DNA from: Tectiglobus sp965224045
Lineage (GTDB): Bacteria; Pseudomonadota; Alphaproteobacteria; Rhizobiales; Hyphomicrobiaceae
Length of the DNA stretch: 64,000 nucleotides
Direction: 5' to 3'
Assembly: GCA_965224045.1 (NCBI GenBank)
Contig: CBDCYD010000016.1
Coordinates: 372,001 to 436,000 of the forward strand
The position numbers and the translations under genes are program-made. Below are positions 34,531 to 43,277 of the stretch, piece by piece. Numbering within the stretch: position 1 is the first letter of the stretch; every line of letters starts with the position of its first letter. A model generated the notes under the pieces. It was not told the DNA's origin, ran no database searches, and saw nothing but the letters and a program-made list of their open reading frames with translations.

Positions 34531-35043
34531 TTGCACACCAATTGGGGTGATTTGCACGTTTCGACGACGCAAATGCAGGAATCGGTGTTGGACACTTCCG
34601 AACATGAGAATGTGCCGTTCTGGAGGCACAAGACGCTTGGCGAGATGAGCCAGGCGGAGTGGGAGGCGCTGTGCGACGGGTGCGGGCGCTGCTGCATGCT
34701 GAAGCTTGAGGATGAGGACACCGGCGTGATCTATTTGACGCGCGTGGCGTGCAAGCTTCTGGCGATCGGGACCTGCCGCTGCACGGACTATGCGCGGCGG
34801 CACGAAAAGGTGCCGGACTGTCTCCGCCTGACGCCGGCCATGGTCGGTGAATTGTCGTGGCTGCCGGAAAGCTGCGCTTATCGTTTGATCAGCGAGGGCA
34901 AAGATCTTGCCTGGTGGCACCCACTGGTGTCCGGCGACCCGCAAACCGTGCATGAGGCCGGTGTGTCGGTCAGAGGCTGGGCCATGACGGAAACCGCGAG
35001 CCGCGTCGAGGAATTGCACAAGTATCTGATCGTCGAAGACTAA
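34531..35043 (+). CDS. YcgN/UPF0260 family cysteine-cluster protein
   Basis: 170 aa from 34531; ATG 34573 (MQESVLDTSEHEN) is equally likely. Cysteine pattern CDGCGRCCMLKLED, CKLL, GTCRCTDY and PDCLRL, the UPF0260 signature, suggesting a metal site. Other landmarks are FWRHKTLGEMSQAEWEALC and WLPESCAYRLISEGKDLAWWHPL. Function unknown. It is divergent from the penicillin-binding protein gene and convergent with the GST-like gene. Confidence 0.9.
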   Translation: MHTNWGDLHVSTTQMQESVLDTSEHENVPFWRHKTLGEMSQAEWEALCDGCGRCCMLKLEDEDTGVIYLTRVACKLLAIGTCRCTDYARRHEKVPDCLRLTPAMVGELSWLPESCAYRLISEGKDLAWWHPLVSGDPQTVHEAGVSVRGWAMTETASRVEELHKYLIVED

Positions 35044-35058
35044 TCTGCAAAAACGTGA

Positions 35059-35766
35059 TTAACCGGCGAAGTCCGGAAACCACTCCCGCATCAGACGGTC
35101 GCGGTAGGCGGTAAGGTTCGGGTACTTGGCGATGGTCGCACGCGAGCGGGTTTCGAAGTGGTCGCATCCAAAAGATGCGATGGTGGCGAATACGCTGGCG
35201 TCTGCCGCACAGCGCGTATCGCCCATCAGGTAAGGCTTTTCGGCCAGAAAATCAGAAATCGCCTGAATGGCGGTGTCAGCCAGTTGCGCACGTTCGGCAT
35301 CACTGTGGCGGCCAATCCCCTGGCCCCGAAGACTGCGTTTGACGTCCGCCCTGACGCGATTGATGACAAGCGGGCGCAGAATTGCGGGTACCGCGTCGAA
35401 GAATTTCCTCGGACCGCGATCGAAATTTGCCTGATCCATCCAGCGCTCATGGACACCGAGCCAATAGATGTTGTCTTCGCAGAGTTTCTCGAATGCCCAG
35501 GCCGTACCTTTTTCCGCCGGGGAGAGGGCATGGTCGAAGTCCACGGCGAATTTGGATTCAAGGTGCCATCGGATGAACGTGGTGTCCGGCACCAATGTTC
35601 CCGCATCATCGAGATACGGCAACTTACCCTTCGGCGCTTTGCGCACATCGCCCACCACGCATTCGTGGTCGAGGCCTGCCATTTTCAGAAGCGCCATCGC
35701 CTTGATGCAGAACGGGCTTGGGTCCGGCAAACCGAAGGCGGGTCCGAAGGTATAGAGTGTGAGCAT
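35059..35766 (-). CDS. Glutathione S-transferase family protein (metaxin/FAX-like)
   Basis: 235 aa. The thioredoxin-like N-terminal domain has LPDPSPFCIKAMALLKMAGL and KGKLPYLDDAGTLVPDTTFI (cis-Pro PYL with D/S-type glutathione contact region); the C-terminal helical domain ends with DASVFATIASFGCDHFETR, typical of the failed-axon-connections/metaxin-like GST clade. It probably conjugates or binds glutathione; substrate unknown. Confidence 0.88.
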   Translation of the reverse strand: MLTLYTFGPAFGLPDPSPFCIKAMALLKMAGLDHECVVGDVRKAPKGKLPYLDDAGTLVPDTTFIRWHLESKFAVDFDHALSPAEKGTAWAFEKLCEDNIYWLGVHERWMDQANFDRGPRKFFDAVPAILRPLVINRVRADVKRSLRGQGIGRHSDAERAQLADTAIQAISDFLAEKPYLMGDTRCAADASVFATIASFGCDHFETRSRATIAKYPNLTAYRDRLMREWFPDFAG

Positions 35767-35801
35767 GGCGATGTTCTATGATCAGCTGCTAGGTTTGCAG
35801 C

Positions 35802-36233
35802 CTACGTCCAGGCGCTGCTGTCGGTGACCGCGACATGGTTCGGGTCATCCTGATGACGGCGTTCGAAATCAAGGAAGTCGTAGTAGCCGCATTGATCTTC
35901 ATTGGGAAATTCGCGGCAGATCGCCGGGCGGGCCTTGTAGACGGTACAGCGGCGCGCGGTGGTGTCGAAGAACCGGCAGATGCGGCCGAAGTGCTCGTCC
36001 TTCTTTCGGCGCATGATCCGTTTGTGGCCATGACCAGACTTGGTAAACTTGGCTTCGGCTTCGTCGTAGGATAGGCCATGATGCTTGGCGAGGCGTTCGA
36101 CGTCGCGCTTCGTGAGCGCAATGACGGGATAGGAGCAGCAGTAGCCGGGGCAGTTGAGGCAATCGTATGACACGCGGTGACTCCGCCTGTTGATGGGGTT
36201 GCAGCCGGCGTAGTGGTACCAGCGGTCGATCAT
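35802..36233 (-). CDS. YkgJ family cysteine-cluster protein
   Basis: 143 aa from ATG 36233; ATG 36242 is possible. A longer open frame to 36977 is antisense to the SDR gene. The CxxCxxxC-type cluster is CLNCPGYCCSYPVIAL, then CRFFD, RCTVYKARPAICREFP and CGYYDF, the UPF0153/YkgJ zinc or iron cluster pattern. Function unknown. A second cysteine-cluster protein of this broad group lies 0.8 kb away. Confidence 0.9.
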   Translation of the reverse strand: MIDRWYHYAGCNPINRRSHRVSYDCLNCPGYCCSYPVIALTKRDVERLAKHHGLSYDEAEAKFTKSGHGHKRIMRRKKDEHFGRICRFFDTTARRCTVYKARPAICREFPNEDQCGYYDFLDFERRHQDDPNHVAVTDSSAWT

Positions 36234-36365
36234 GATTCCCATGCCCTTTCGGAAGATTTTACCGGCGGGGCCATCATATCGGGCCAACCCGTCGGGCAGT
36301 TGCTTTGGTGCCCTGTAACTTCGATAGACGCTTGCTCGGAAATTCGACGACGGGAGGAAAAGGCG

Positions 36366-37127
36366 ATGTTCGATCTCAAGGGGCGTGCGGCTCTGATTAC
36401 GGGTGGCAACGGCGGTATCGGGCTCGGCATGGCGCGCGGTCTTGCCAGGGCAGGTGCCGACATCATGATCGCCGCGCGCAACGCGCAAAAGTCGGCGCGT
36501 GCGGCGGAGGAGTTGCGTGCGCTCGGGGTCCGCGCGGAGACCGTCGCCGTCGATGTCTGCGAGGAAGCGTCGGTCAAGGCGATGGTGGCGGCGATGCTCG
36601 ACACGTTCGGCCGGGTCGACTGCCTGGTGGCCAATGCCGGCGTCAACGACCGCAAACCGCCGCAGGACTACACGGCCGAGGAATGGAAATGGATCGTCGA
36701 GACCAACCTTACCGGCCCATTTTATTGCGCGCAGGCGGTCTATCCCGTGATGAAGGCGCAGGGCGGCGGCAAGATCGTTACGATCGGTTCGATGGCCTCG
36801 ATCTTCGGGTTGCCGTTCGCGGCGGCCTATGCCTCGACCAAAGGCGGTATCGTGCAGCTGACACGGGTCTTGGCGACCGCCTGGGCAAAGGACAATATCC
36901 AGGTCAATTCCATTCTGCCGGGCTGGATCGACACCGAACTGACGCAGAGCGCCCGCGTTCAGGTTGACGGCCTGCACGACCGCGTGGAACAGCGCACGCC
37001 GGCCGGGCGCTGGGGCAACCCCGATGATTTCGAGGGGATCGCCGTATTTCTGGCGGGCTCCGGCTCAGACTTTGTAACCGGCACGGCAATTCCGGTGGAT
37101 GGCGGCTATTCGGTCATGGGCGGTTAA
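36366..37127 (+). CDS. Short-chain dehydrogenase/reductase (SDR)
   Basis: 253 aa from ATG 36366, preceded by GGGAGG. The NAD(P) motif is ITGGNGGIGLGMA (residues about 13-25), NAG is in VANAGVND, and the catalytic Ser (GSMASIFG) and YASTK (Tyr/Lys) are present. C-terminal GSDFVTGTAIPVDGGYSV is the classical FabG-like ending. An oxidoreductase of unknown substrate; gluconate 5-dehydrogenase-like and 3-ketoacyl reductase-like proteins share these motifs. Confidence 0.93.
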   Translation: MFDLKGRAALITGGNGGIGLGMARGLARAGADIMIAARNAQKSARAAEELRALGVRAETVAVDVCEEASVKAMVAAMLDTFGRVDCLVANAGVNDRKPPQDYTAEEWKWIVETNLTGPFYCAQAVYPVMKAQGGGKIVTIGSMASIFGLPFAAAYASTKGGIVQLTRVLATAWAKDNIQVNSILPGWIDTELTQSARVQVDGLHDRVEQRTPAGRWGNPDDFEGIAVFLAGSGSDFVTGTAIPVDGGYSVMGG

Positions 37128-37353
37128 TCTTGGCGCCGGCAATAAGCGTGAACGAGGCGCGTTGGCGTGGCACATCGGGCTATTCCAGCGGTCTGCTGAC
37201 AATTTCGGTTCGGTGCAATCTGTCGCACGCAACAATTGGGCAACACTTGTTGCAGCAGCGGTTCAGTGGCCACCGAAGTGCGTTATCAGGTCGGGCGGAG
37301 TCCGCTATGGTCCTCGCCCAATCGGCCCAGGTGTGCGTGTGGAGGCATCCCGC

Positions 37354-39414
37354 ATGAGTGACGTAGTGCATCTCGACAACGAAGGCGAGACTCCCGTCAA
37401 CCCATACTCGCTACTCGAGGCCGTCAACCGCTCGAGTGACACGGCGCATATGGCGTGGCTGATCTTTCTGGGAATCATGGCCTACCTGATGATTGCGGTG
37501 GCCGGTGTTACCCACAAGGACCTGCTGCTCGAAAAGGCGGTGCAACTGCCGATCCTCGGCGTGCCGATCCCGATGGTGCAGTTCTTCCAGTTCGCGCCGG
37601 TGTTTCTGCTGCTGTTTCACCTCGGGTTAATTTCGCAACTGGTCCTGCTGGCGCGCAAAACGCTGGAGTTCGACACGTCCGTTCGCCAACTCGAGCCGAC
37701 ATCCAGGCGTACGCACCCATTGCGCCTCGAGTTGCACAACTTCTTTTTTGTGCAAGGGGTCGCGGGGCCGCACCGCAGCGCGATCATGAGTCTGTTTCTG
37801 CACTCGATGTCGTGGCTGACGCTGGCGATTCTGCCGGTCGTCTTGTTGCTCTTCATTCAGATCTCGTTTCTGCCCTACCACAACGTGGTGATCACCTGGA
37901 CGCACCGCATCACCTTGTTGTTGGATATCGGTGTCCTAATTCTGATCGGGGTGTTCCTGACGCGGGCGGAGACCAACTTCTTCCAGGCGTTCTGGCGCAC
38001 CGGCCTGTCGCATCCATTGAGCTTCATGATCACGGCCGGTGTCCTGACGTTCGTTGCTCTGTTCTCGTTTTTCGTTGCGACGATCCCGGGCGAGCGCCTC
38101 GATCTTGCCGTACACAAGTTTTTCCGGATGGACGAGCGCCAGCAGACTTCGCAGGGTGGTGCGCCCTATTTTCAAGGGTTCACGATCCCGTTTCTGTGGG
38201 GCAGCAGCGACGGTTCCCTGTTCGGCTTCTTTCACCGCAACCTGATCGTGACCGACATCGATCTGGTGGTCGACAAGGAGGTGACGCTGAAGGAGCGGTC
38301 ACTGTCACTGCGCGGGCGTGATTTGCGATTTGCCAAGCTCGACCGGTCGGATTTGCATCAGGCCGACATGACCGGCGTCAACCTCGACGGCGCGAGCCTC
38401 GTTGGAACCGATCTCACGCGGGCACGGCTCAACTGTCAGGATGAAACCGAGTTGCTGCTCGGCGAGGGACGATCGCAGGCCAAATGTGCCAGCGCCCGAC
38501 ACGCTGATTTCACCGGCGCCAAGCTCAACCTCGCCCAGATGACGGGCATCGACCTCAGCGGTGCCAAGCTCGAAAATGCGCTTCTTGAAGAGGCGGTGCT
38601 CAAATTTTCGATCCTGGAGGGCGCCAATTTCTGGAACGCCAATCTGCGCAAAGCCGATCTCACGGCCGGCATCCAGGCACAGGGCGCGAACTTCCTCGTG
38701 GCACGCCTCGAAGGGGCCGACCTCAACGGTGCGCAACTGCAGTTTGCGGATTTCTCGAACGCGCAGTTGCAGGGGGCATCCTTTGCCCATGCCCACCTTC
38801 AGGGGGCAGTATTGCGTGATGCGGATCTCAGTGCGGCGAGCATGGTCCGCGCGCGGCTGCACGGTGCCGATATGACGGGGGCGGTGCTGACCGGGGCGGA
38901 CATGCGCTGGGCGGCCATCTGGATGACCTTGCCGAGCGTTGCCGGCAACCTCAAACTGGCTGACATGTCGAGCGCGCAGATCAAGCCGCTGACCAAAGTC
39001 GACCGCGAAACGCTGGAATCGACGCTCAAGGGGATCAGCAACAACAAGCTGCGCATTCTGGTGGCGGACAGCCTCAAGGGTATCCTGTCGACAAAGAAAA
39101 GCGCTGCGTGGGCCGCATCCGACGATATCGCGCGCTGGCAGGCGTTGGCGACAATCGCTGCGCCGGCGAACTCGGGCGATTATCGCGGTGAACTCACGAA
39201 TTATCTCGAAACATTGGCGTGCAAGGCGCGGTGGAGCAACGGTTCGGTTGCGCAAGGTGTGGCGCGGCGTGCGAACGGTCCTCAATTCCTGGGAGATCTC
39301 GGTGCGATCTACCTTAGGTTTTCCTCGGTCGAGGAGTGCAAACCGGCCGAGGGGATTTCGAAGCGCCTGATGCAGGGGCTGGCGTCTGCCGTTGACGCGC
39401 GCATCAACGAGTAG
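37354..39414 (+). CDS. Membrane pentapeptide-repeat protein
   Basis: 686 aa from ATG 37354, with GGAGG 8 bp upstream; a longer in-frame reading is unsupported. The N-terminal 250 residues have about four membrane helices. From about residue 320 a right-handed beta-helix is built of A(D/N)LxX pentapeptides in three blocks (for example LDGASLVGTDLTRARL, LRKADLTAGIQAQGANF, LQGASFAHAHLQGAV). A helical C-terminal domain of about 160 residues follows. Role unknown; similar cyanobacterial and rhizobial proteins are uncharacterised. Confidence 0.9.
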   Translation: MSDVVHLDNEGETPVNPYSLLEAVNRSSDTAHMAWLIFLGIMAYLMIAVAGVTHKDLLLEKAVQLPILGVPIPMVQFFQFAPVFLLLFHLGLISQLVLLARKTLEFDTSVRQLEPTSRRTHPLRLELHNFFFVQGVAGPHRSAIMSLFLHSMSWLTLAILPVVLLLFIQISFLPYHNVVITWTHRITLLLDIGVLILIGVFLTRAETNFFQAFWRTGLSHPLSFMITAGVLTFVALFSFFVATIPGERLDLAVHKFFRMDERQQTSQGGAPYFQGFTIPFLWGSSDGSLFGFFHRNLIVTDIDLVVDKEVTLKERSLSLRGRDLRFAKLDRSDLHQADMTGVNLDGASLVGTDLTRARLNCQDETELLLGEGRSQAKCASARHADFTGAKLNLAQMTGIDLSGAKLENALLEEAVLKFSILEGANFWNANLRKADLTAGIQAQGANFLVARLEGADLNGAQLQFADFSNAQLQGASFAHAHLQGAVLRDADLSAASMVRARLHGADMTGAVLTGADMRWAAIWMTLPSVAGNLKLADMSSAQIKPLTKVDRETLESTLKGISNNKLRILVADSLKGILSTKKSAAWAASDDIARWQALATIAAPANSGDYRGELTNYLETLACKARWSNGSVAQGVARRANGPQFLGDLGAIYLRFSSVEECKPAEGISKRLMQGLASAVDARINE

Positions 39415-39770
39415 GCTCGATGGCCGTTGATCGCGGCGCCGGTTTTGATCGGCCAGACCGGGAGCGCTTGTTGGCAACATGACGGGCGCCGCAGCGGTTT
39501 GGAGGGACGTCGGGCCAGGTACGGATTGCATTGTGCTTGCAACCGCAAAAGAACAATAGTAGAACATATTTCAAGCAACATTGTCGTGGACAACTGGCGC
39601 GTTGCGGTCGCATGAGCTAAACCGCGGGCTAGGTTCGTTGCCAAGACCGAGTCGTTTGTTGCGTTCTCGCGGTTGGATTTTGGCAGGCCGTGCGTGCGCG
39701 ATGTCGGTGCACTGCGGACCGCGGAGCCAAGTCAGGCTTGGTCGCCAAGGAACGAGAGAAGGGCTTTTCC
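39415..39770. other. Intergenic region upstream of ssb
   Basis: About 355 bp with no convincing gene; it should contain the ssb promoter. No strong consensus promoter or SOS-box match was identified by eye. Confidence 0.4.
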
Positions 39771-40283
39771 ATGGCCGGTTCTGTGAACAAAGTTATCCTG
39801 GTTGGAAATCTCGGCGCGGATCCGGAAATCCGACGGACGCAGGAAGGTAAACCGATCGCCAATCTTAGGGTCGCGACCAGCGAGTCGTGGCGTGACAGGT
39901 CGACGGGCGAGCGTCGTGAACGCACCGAATGGCACCGTGTGGTCATCTTCAGTGAAGGCTTGTGCCGGGTGGCAGAACAATATTTGCGCAAGGGCTCGAA
40001 GGTTTACATCGAGGGCCAGTTGCAGACGCGCAAGTGGCAGGACCAGCAGGGCCAGGACCGCTACTCGACCGAAGTGGTGCTGCAAGGTTTCAATTCCGTA
40101 CTGACGATGCTCGATGGGCGCAGCGGCGCCGGCGGCGGCATGTCAGACGGTGGCCAGTCCGACTACGATTCCTTCAGCGGCGGCAGTGGCGGCAGCGGTG
40201 GTGGTTATGACGAGCCGCGGCGGCCGGCCTCGGGCGGCGGCGGTGGTTTCGACAAACCGCTGGACGATGAAATTCCGTTCTAA
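39771..40283 (+). CDS. ssb: Single-stranded DNA-binding protein
   Basis: 170 aa from ATG 39771. OB fold at residues about 5-112 with VNKVILVGNLGADPEIRRTQ, ATSESWRD, ERTEWHRVVIF and QYLRKGSKVYIEGQLQTRKWQD. A Gly/Ser-rich linker leads to the acidic tip DDEIPF that docks replication and repair partners. It binds ssDNA as a tetramer. In many Hyphomicrobiales ssb lies close to gyrA, as it does here. Confidence 0.97.
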   Translation: MAGSVNKVILVGNLGADPEIRRTQEGKPIANLRVATSESWRDRSTGERRERTEWHRVVIFSEGLCRVAEQYLRKGSKVYIEGQLQTRKWQDQQGQDRYSTEVVLQGFNSVLTMLDGRSGAGGGMSDGGQSDYDSFSGGSGGSGGGYDEPRRPASGGGGGFDKPLDDEIPF

Positions 40284-40310
40284 GTCACGGACACAACTGC
40301 ACGCGCAACC

Positions 40311-40709
40311 ATGACGCTCGAACCGTTGCTTGACGCCGGACCGGCGATCCAGATTCATGCCGCCGCGGCTGGTCTCGCGCTACTTATCGGGATCGTGCAA
40401 CTCGTTGGCGCGAAAGGCACGAGGATGCACCGCGCCCTGGGATATGCCTGGGTCGCGGCAATGGCGGTGGTTGCCGTGAGTTCGTTCTGGATACACGAAA
40501 TTCGGCAGCTGGGCGGTTTCAGTCTCATCCATCTGTTGTCGGTCTGGGTGCTGGTGTTGCTGCCGGGAGCGGTTGCAGCGGCGCGGAGCGGACAGATCAA
40601 CGCGCATCGCTACAGAATGGGCAGTCTGTTCTTTTTCGGATTGGTCCTCGCCGGCGTCTTTACCCTGTTGCCGGGACGGCTGATGTACGCCGTGGTCGGC
40701 GGCTCTTGA
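40311..40709 (+). CDS. DUF2306 membrane protein
   Basis: 132 aa, four membrane helices. Landmarks: IQIHAAAAGLALLIGIVQLVGAKGTRMHRALGYAWV and INAHRYRMGSLFFFGLVLAG, with conserved His residues (HxxxA, HRxLGYxW, HRxxM). DUF2306 proteins are uncharacterised; the histidines recall haem-binding membrane proteins, but that is conjecture. 27 bp downstream of ssb. Confidence 0.9.
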   Translation: MTLEPLLDAGPAIQIHAAAAGLALLIGIVQLVGAKGTRMHRALGYAWVAAMAVVAVSSFWIHEIRQLGGFSLIHLLSVWVLVLLPGAVAAARSGQINAHRYRMGSLFFFGLVLAGVFTLLPGRLMYAVVGGS

Positions 40710-40730
40710 TCCGGTTTCCGACACTTACTG

Positions 40731-40812
40731 GATCATTGTGCCTGACGTTGGAACCGCCGCCGCGGCTCCAACGTCAGGCACAATGATGATCGCCTCTAGA
40801 GAATTGAAGCAG
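40731..40812 (+). repeat. Dispersed palindromic repeat, copy A
   Basis: Best-preserved palindrome of the family: ATCATTGTGCCTGACGTTGG (from 40732) is mirrored by CCAACGTCAGGCACAATGAT (ending 40788) around a GC-rich loop, followed by the shared tail GATGATCGCCTCT. It lies just after the DUF2306 gene. Confidence 0.8.
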
Positions 40813-40854
40813 GTCACTAGATCAAATCCGCCTTAAGCGGAATCGCACCGCCTG

Positions 40855-40916
40855 CCCACTCCCCCGCCCGGCCGCCCAAAACCACGATTGCATGGGCCGC
40901 CGGGCGGGGGAGTGGG
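40855..40916. terminator. Long GC-rich hairpin between convergent genes
   Basis: Left arm 40855-40878 and right arm 40893-40916 pair over 24 bp with one mismatch, around a 14-base loop; the arms contain CCCACTCCCCCGCCCGG and its complement. There is no T-run, but position between the convergent DUF2306 and CDF genes suits a bidirectional terminator. Confidence 0.6.
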
Positions 40917-40948
40917 ACGGTTTCAGCTAAACCTGAAACGCGCTAGCC

Positions 40949-41902
40949 CTACGCCTCATCCTCACCGAGCATGGCGTGATGATCGTCAGCGGCCTGGACC
41001 TCGATAAAGAACTTGCGCACATCGGGGTTGGCGGTGCGGATCGCGGTTTCGAGACGCTGCGTTGTCTCCTTGACATGCGTTGCCGTCGAGGTGTCGTCGA
41101 AGTCGACACTGGCTGCAACGAGGATATCGCGTGCGCCCAGTTGCATGGTCGCGATTTCATTGATCGCGCGGATATGGCCATTGCTTGCTTTTTCCCGGTC
41201 AATGATCTCGCGAATGCGGGCCTGTACCGAAGGACTCGCCGCTTCACCGATCAGCAGGCTCTTGACCTCGATCGACAGAAAGATGGCCACTGTCGCGAGT
41301 ACGCAGCCGATGGCGATCGAGGCGACGCCGTCAGCCTGCTGGATATCGAAGACGTGGGCCATGAAGACACCGACAAAGGCGATCAGCAAACCGCTGATCG
41401 CGGCCGTGTCCTCAAGCAGAATTGTAATCAGGGCCGGATCCTTTGAATCCCGCATGGCGCGGAACACGCCCTTTTTACCGCGCCGGGAATTGAACTCCCG
41501 GATTGCGGCGGCAGTTGCAAAGCCTTCGATCACGAGAGCCGTGGCGAGGACGAGATAATTGACAAAGGGGTCCGTGATCGGATGCGGGTGGTAGAGTTTT
41601 TCGAAACCTTCATAAATCGAGAATCCGGCACCCAGTGCGAACAGCAAAATGGCAACGACGAAGCTCCAGAAAAAGAGCTCGCGGGCGTAGCCAAAGGGAT
41701 GAGTCGCATCCGGCGGGCGGCGCGAGCGCCGGTCGCCGTAGAGCAGAAGGGCCTGGTTCGAGGTGTCGACGAGGGAATGGATCGCTTCCGACAGCATGGC
41801 CGAGGACGAGGTCCACAGATAGGCGAGAAACTTGGCGCACGCGATCAGGAAGTTTGCCGTGAGGGCGATGATAACGACTCTCGTGGAGCCACCAGCAGCC
41901 AT
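40949..41902 (-). CDS. Cation diffusion facilitator family transporter
   Basis: 317 aa from ATG 41902. Six membrane helices with ALTANFLIACAKFLAYL, the metal motif SEAIHSLVDTSNQALLLYG (HxxxD in helix 2) and LLEDTAAISGLLIAFVG in helix 5, where Glu/Asp replaces the usual HxxxD arrangement, as in other proteins of this subgroup. The C-terminal cytoplasmic domain (about 215-317) is the ferredoxin-like metal-sensing domain. It probably exports a divalent metal such as Zn, Fe or Mn; the ion is not predictable here. Confidence 0.92.
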   Translation of the reverse strand: MAAGGSTRVVIIALTANFLIACAKFLAYLWTSSSAMLSEAIHSLVDTSNQALLLYGDRRSRRPPDATHPFGYARELFFWSFVVAILLFALGAGFSIYEGFEKLYHPHPITDPFVNYLVLATALVIEGFATAAAIREFNSRRGKKGVFRAMRDSKDPALITILLEDTAAISGLLIAFVGVFMAHVFDIQQADGVASIAIGCVLATVAIFLSIEVKSLLIGEAASPSVQARIREIIDREKASNGHIRAINEIATMQLGARDILVAASVDFDDTSTATHVKETTQRLETAIRTANPDVRKFFIEVQAADDHHAMLGEDEA

Positions 41903-42022
41903 AGAATTCCCCCGTTTGCGCGCTAAGTCGGCCAGCGCATCTGTTCGAGACCGAGCCGCGCGGAATAACATCCGGAACAGCTCGCTAGACTATTACGGCT
42001 ATCACACACAGGGAAACGGAAC

Positions 42023-42409
42023 ATGGCTCAATCTCGACAAAAGAATTTAACGGTGGCCCTCGTCATTGCCGGGACGCTATTCGTCACAACCGGACCGGGC
42101 TATGCCGGCGGTGCGGACGTCATCGATGTCAAGGCAACAAAGAGCGGCAAGACGTTCAATTTCGACGTTACCGTTCGCCATGCTGACACGGGCTGGAAGC
42201 ACTACGCCAACAAGTGGGAAGTTGTTACGCCGGACGGCAAAGTTCTGGGGACGCGCGTGCTGTACCATCCGCATGTCAACGAACAACCGTTCACCCGGTC
42301 GTTGTCAGGCGTCGCGATCCCCAGTGCCGTCAAGGAAGTTATCGTGCGGGCCTATGACAGCAAGCACGGGGCGGGCGGCAAAGATTTCCGAATTGCCGTG
42401 CCGCACTGA
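42023..42409 (+). CDS. Secreted or periplasmic protein of unknown function
   Basis: 128 aa. Signal peptide (KNLTVALVIAGTLFVTTGPGYAGG, cleavage near residue 29), then a small beta-rich domain with FDVTVRHADTGWKHYANKWEVV, VLYHPHVNEQPFTRSLSGVAIP and VIVRAYDSKHGAGG. The pattern (TGWxHYADxWxV ... HPHxxEQPFTRSL) seems conserved and carries several His residues. It is 16 bp upstream of the HExxH membrane protein gene, so they are likely co-transcribed. Confidence 0.85.
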   Translation: MAQSRQKNLTVALVIAGTLFVTTGPGYAGGADVIDVKATKSGKTFNFDVTVRHADTGWKHYANKWEVVTPDGKVLGTRVLYHPHVNEQPFTRSLSGVAIPSAVKEVIVRAYDSKHGAGGKDFRIAVPH

Positions 42410-42425
42410 ATTGGAAAGTTGCACC

Positions 42426-43196
42426 ATGGCTCGCCGCAAATGGTGGTTGCGCTTGAATTCCGCAGTGCAGCTGGTCGGCGGTCTCGTCGTGATCGGGCTT
42501 CCTCTGGCGACTGCAATTGCAGCGCGTATTCCTGGCCCGCACCGTCTTGCCTGCCCGGCCTGCTTCGGGATGCGCGAGATCGCCGAGCGGATTTATGTCG
42601 ACCCGGTTTTCACGCACGCCGATCAGCGCCGGTTGCTGCGCAGCATCGCCATTGGCAGGCGGACGGTCGCGGCGTTTTTCGGTGACATCAAGAGTCGTCC
42701 GGCGATTGTTGCCTGCAAAACGGACGATTGCCTCGACGTCTTCGGAGGAGGACGCGCGAAAGCCGTGGCCTATGCCTATCATGCGATCAGAATGGCGCCA
42801 GGTGGGCTCAATGCAACGATCGCAACGCATGAACTGAGCCATATCGAATTGCATTACCGGATGGGGCTGGCCGGGCTGATCGAGCCCGCGATTCCGGCGT
42901 GGTTCGACGAAGGATTGGCCGTGGTCCTGTCGCACGACAAACGCCTGCCGCGCGATGTCGGTGACCAGGCGATACGTGCGGTTCTGGCGGTGCGGACATT
43001 CGAGGATTGGCGCCAGTTCAACGAGACGGTCGGTTGGCGCGCTGCCTATGGTGCGGCGGCGGCGGCGGTCCGCAGGCTGGATAATCGCCTCGGGCGGGAC
43101 GGCCTCAGGCGGTTCGTCCAGCGGGTGGTGGGGGGTGAGGATTTTGATGCCGCACTTGCCGCCGTCGACGATATCGCAGACAAAGCGCGGCAATAA
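42426..43196 (+). CDS. Membrane-anchored HExxH metallopeptidase-like protein
   Basis: 256 aa from ATG 42426. One N-terminal membrane helix (about residues 14-34), a CPAC motif (43-46), then the zinc motif HELSH (135-139, in THELSHIELHYRM) with WFDEGLA (Glu162), the gluzincin-type third ligand and typical of peptidase_MA-like enzymes. The active site faces the periplasm if the anchor is a signal anchor. Substrate unknown; linked to the secreted protein upstream. Confidence 0.82.
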   Translation: MARRKWWLRLNSAVQLVGGLVVIGLPLATAIAARIPGPHRLACPACFGMREIAERIYVDPVFTHADQRRLLRSIAIGRRTVAAFFGDIKSRPAIVACKTDDCLDVFGGGRAKAVAYAYHAIRMAPGGLNATIATHELSHIELHYRMGLAGLIEPAIPAWFDEGLAVVLSHDKRLPRDVGDQAIRAVLAVRTFEDWRQFNETVGWRAAYGAAAAAVRRLDNRLGRDGLRRFVQRVVGGEDFDAALAAVDDIADKARQ

Positions 43197-43199
43197 GCA

Positions 43200-43230
43200 C
43201 CCCCGGCGGGCGCGTGCGGCTGGCCGGGGG
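43200..43230. terminator. Hairpin between convergent genes
   Basis: CCCCCGGC (43200-43207) pairs perfectly with GCCGGGGG (43223-43230), starting just after the stop of the HExxH gene and facing the convergent PRC-barrel gene. No T-run. Confidence 0.5.
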
Positions 43231-43277
43231 CATGGTCAAGTCAGGCGACGTTCGCGCGGTTTGGCGCAATGCCGACA

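Noticed and set aside
36234..36977. Long N-terminal extension of the YkgJ-like frame
   Set aside because: The extension is antisense to the SDR gene; the YkgJ family starts at about 36233.
38305..39567. 420-aa open frame antisense to the pentapeptide-repeat gene
   Set aside because: Its apparent repeats mirror the pentapeptide periodicity of the real gene on the other strand.
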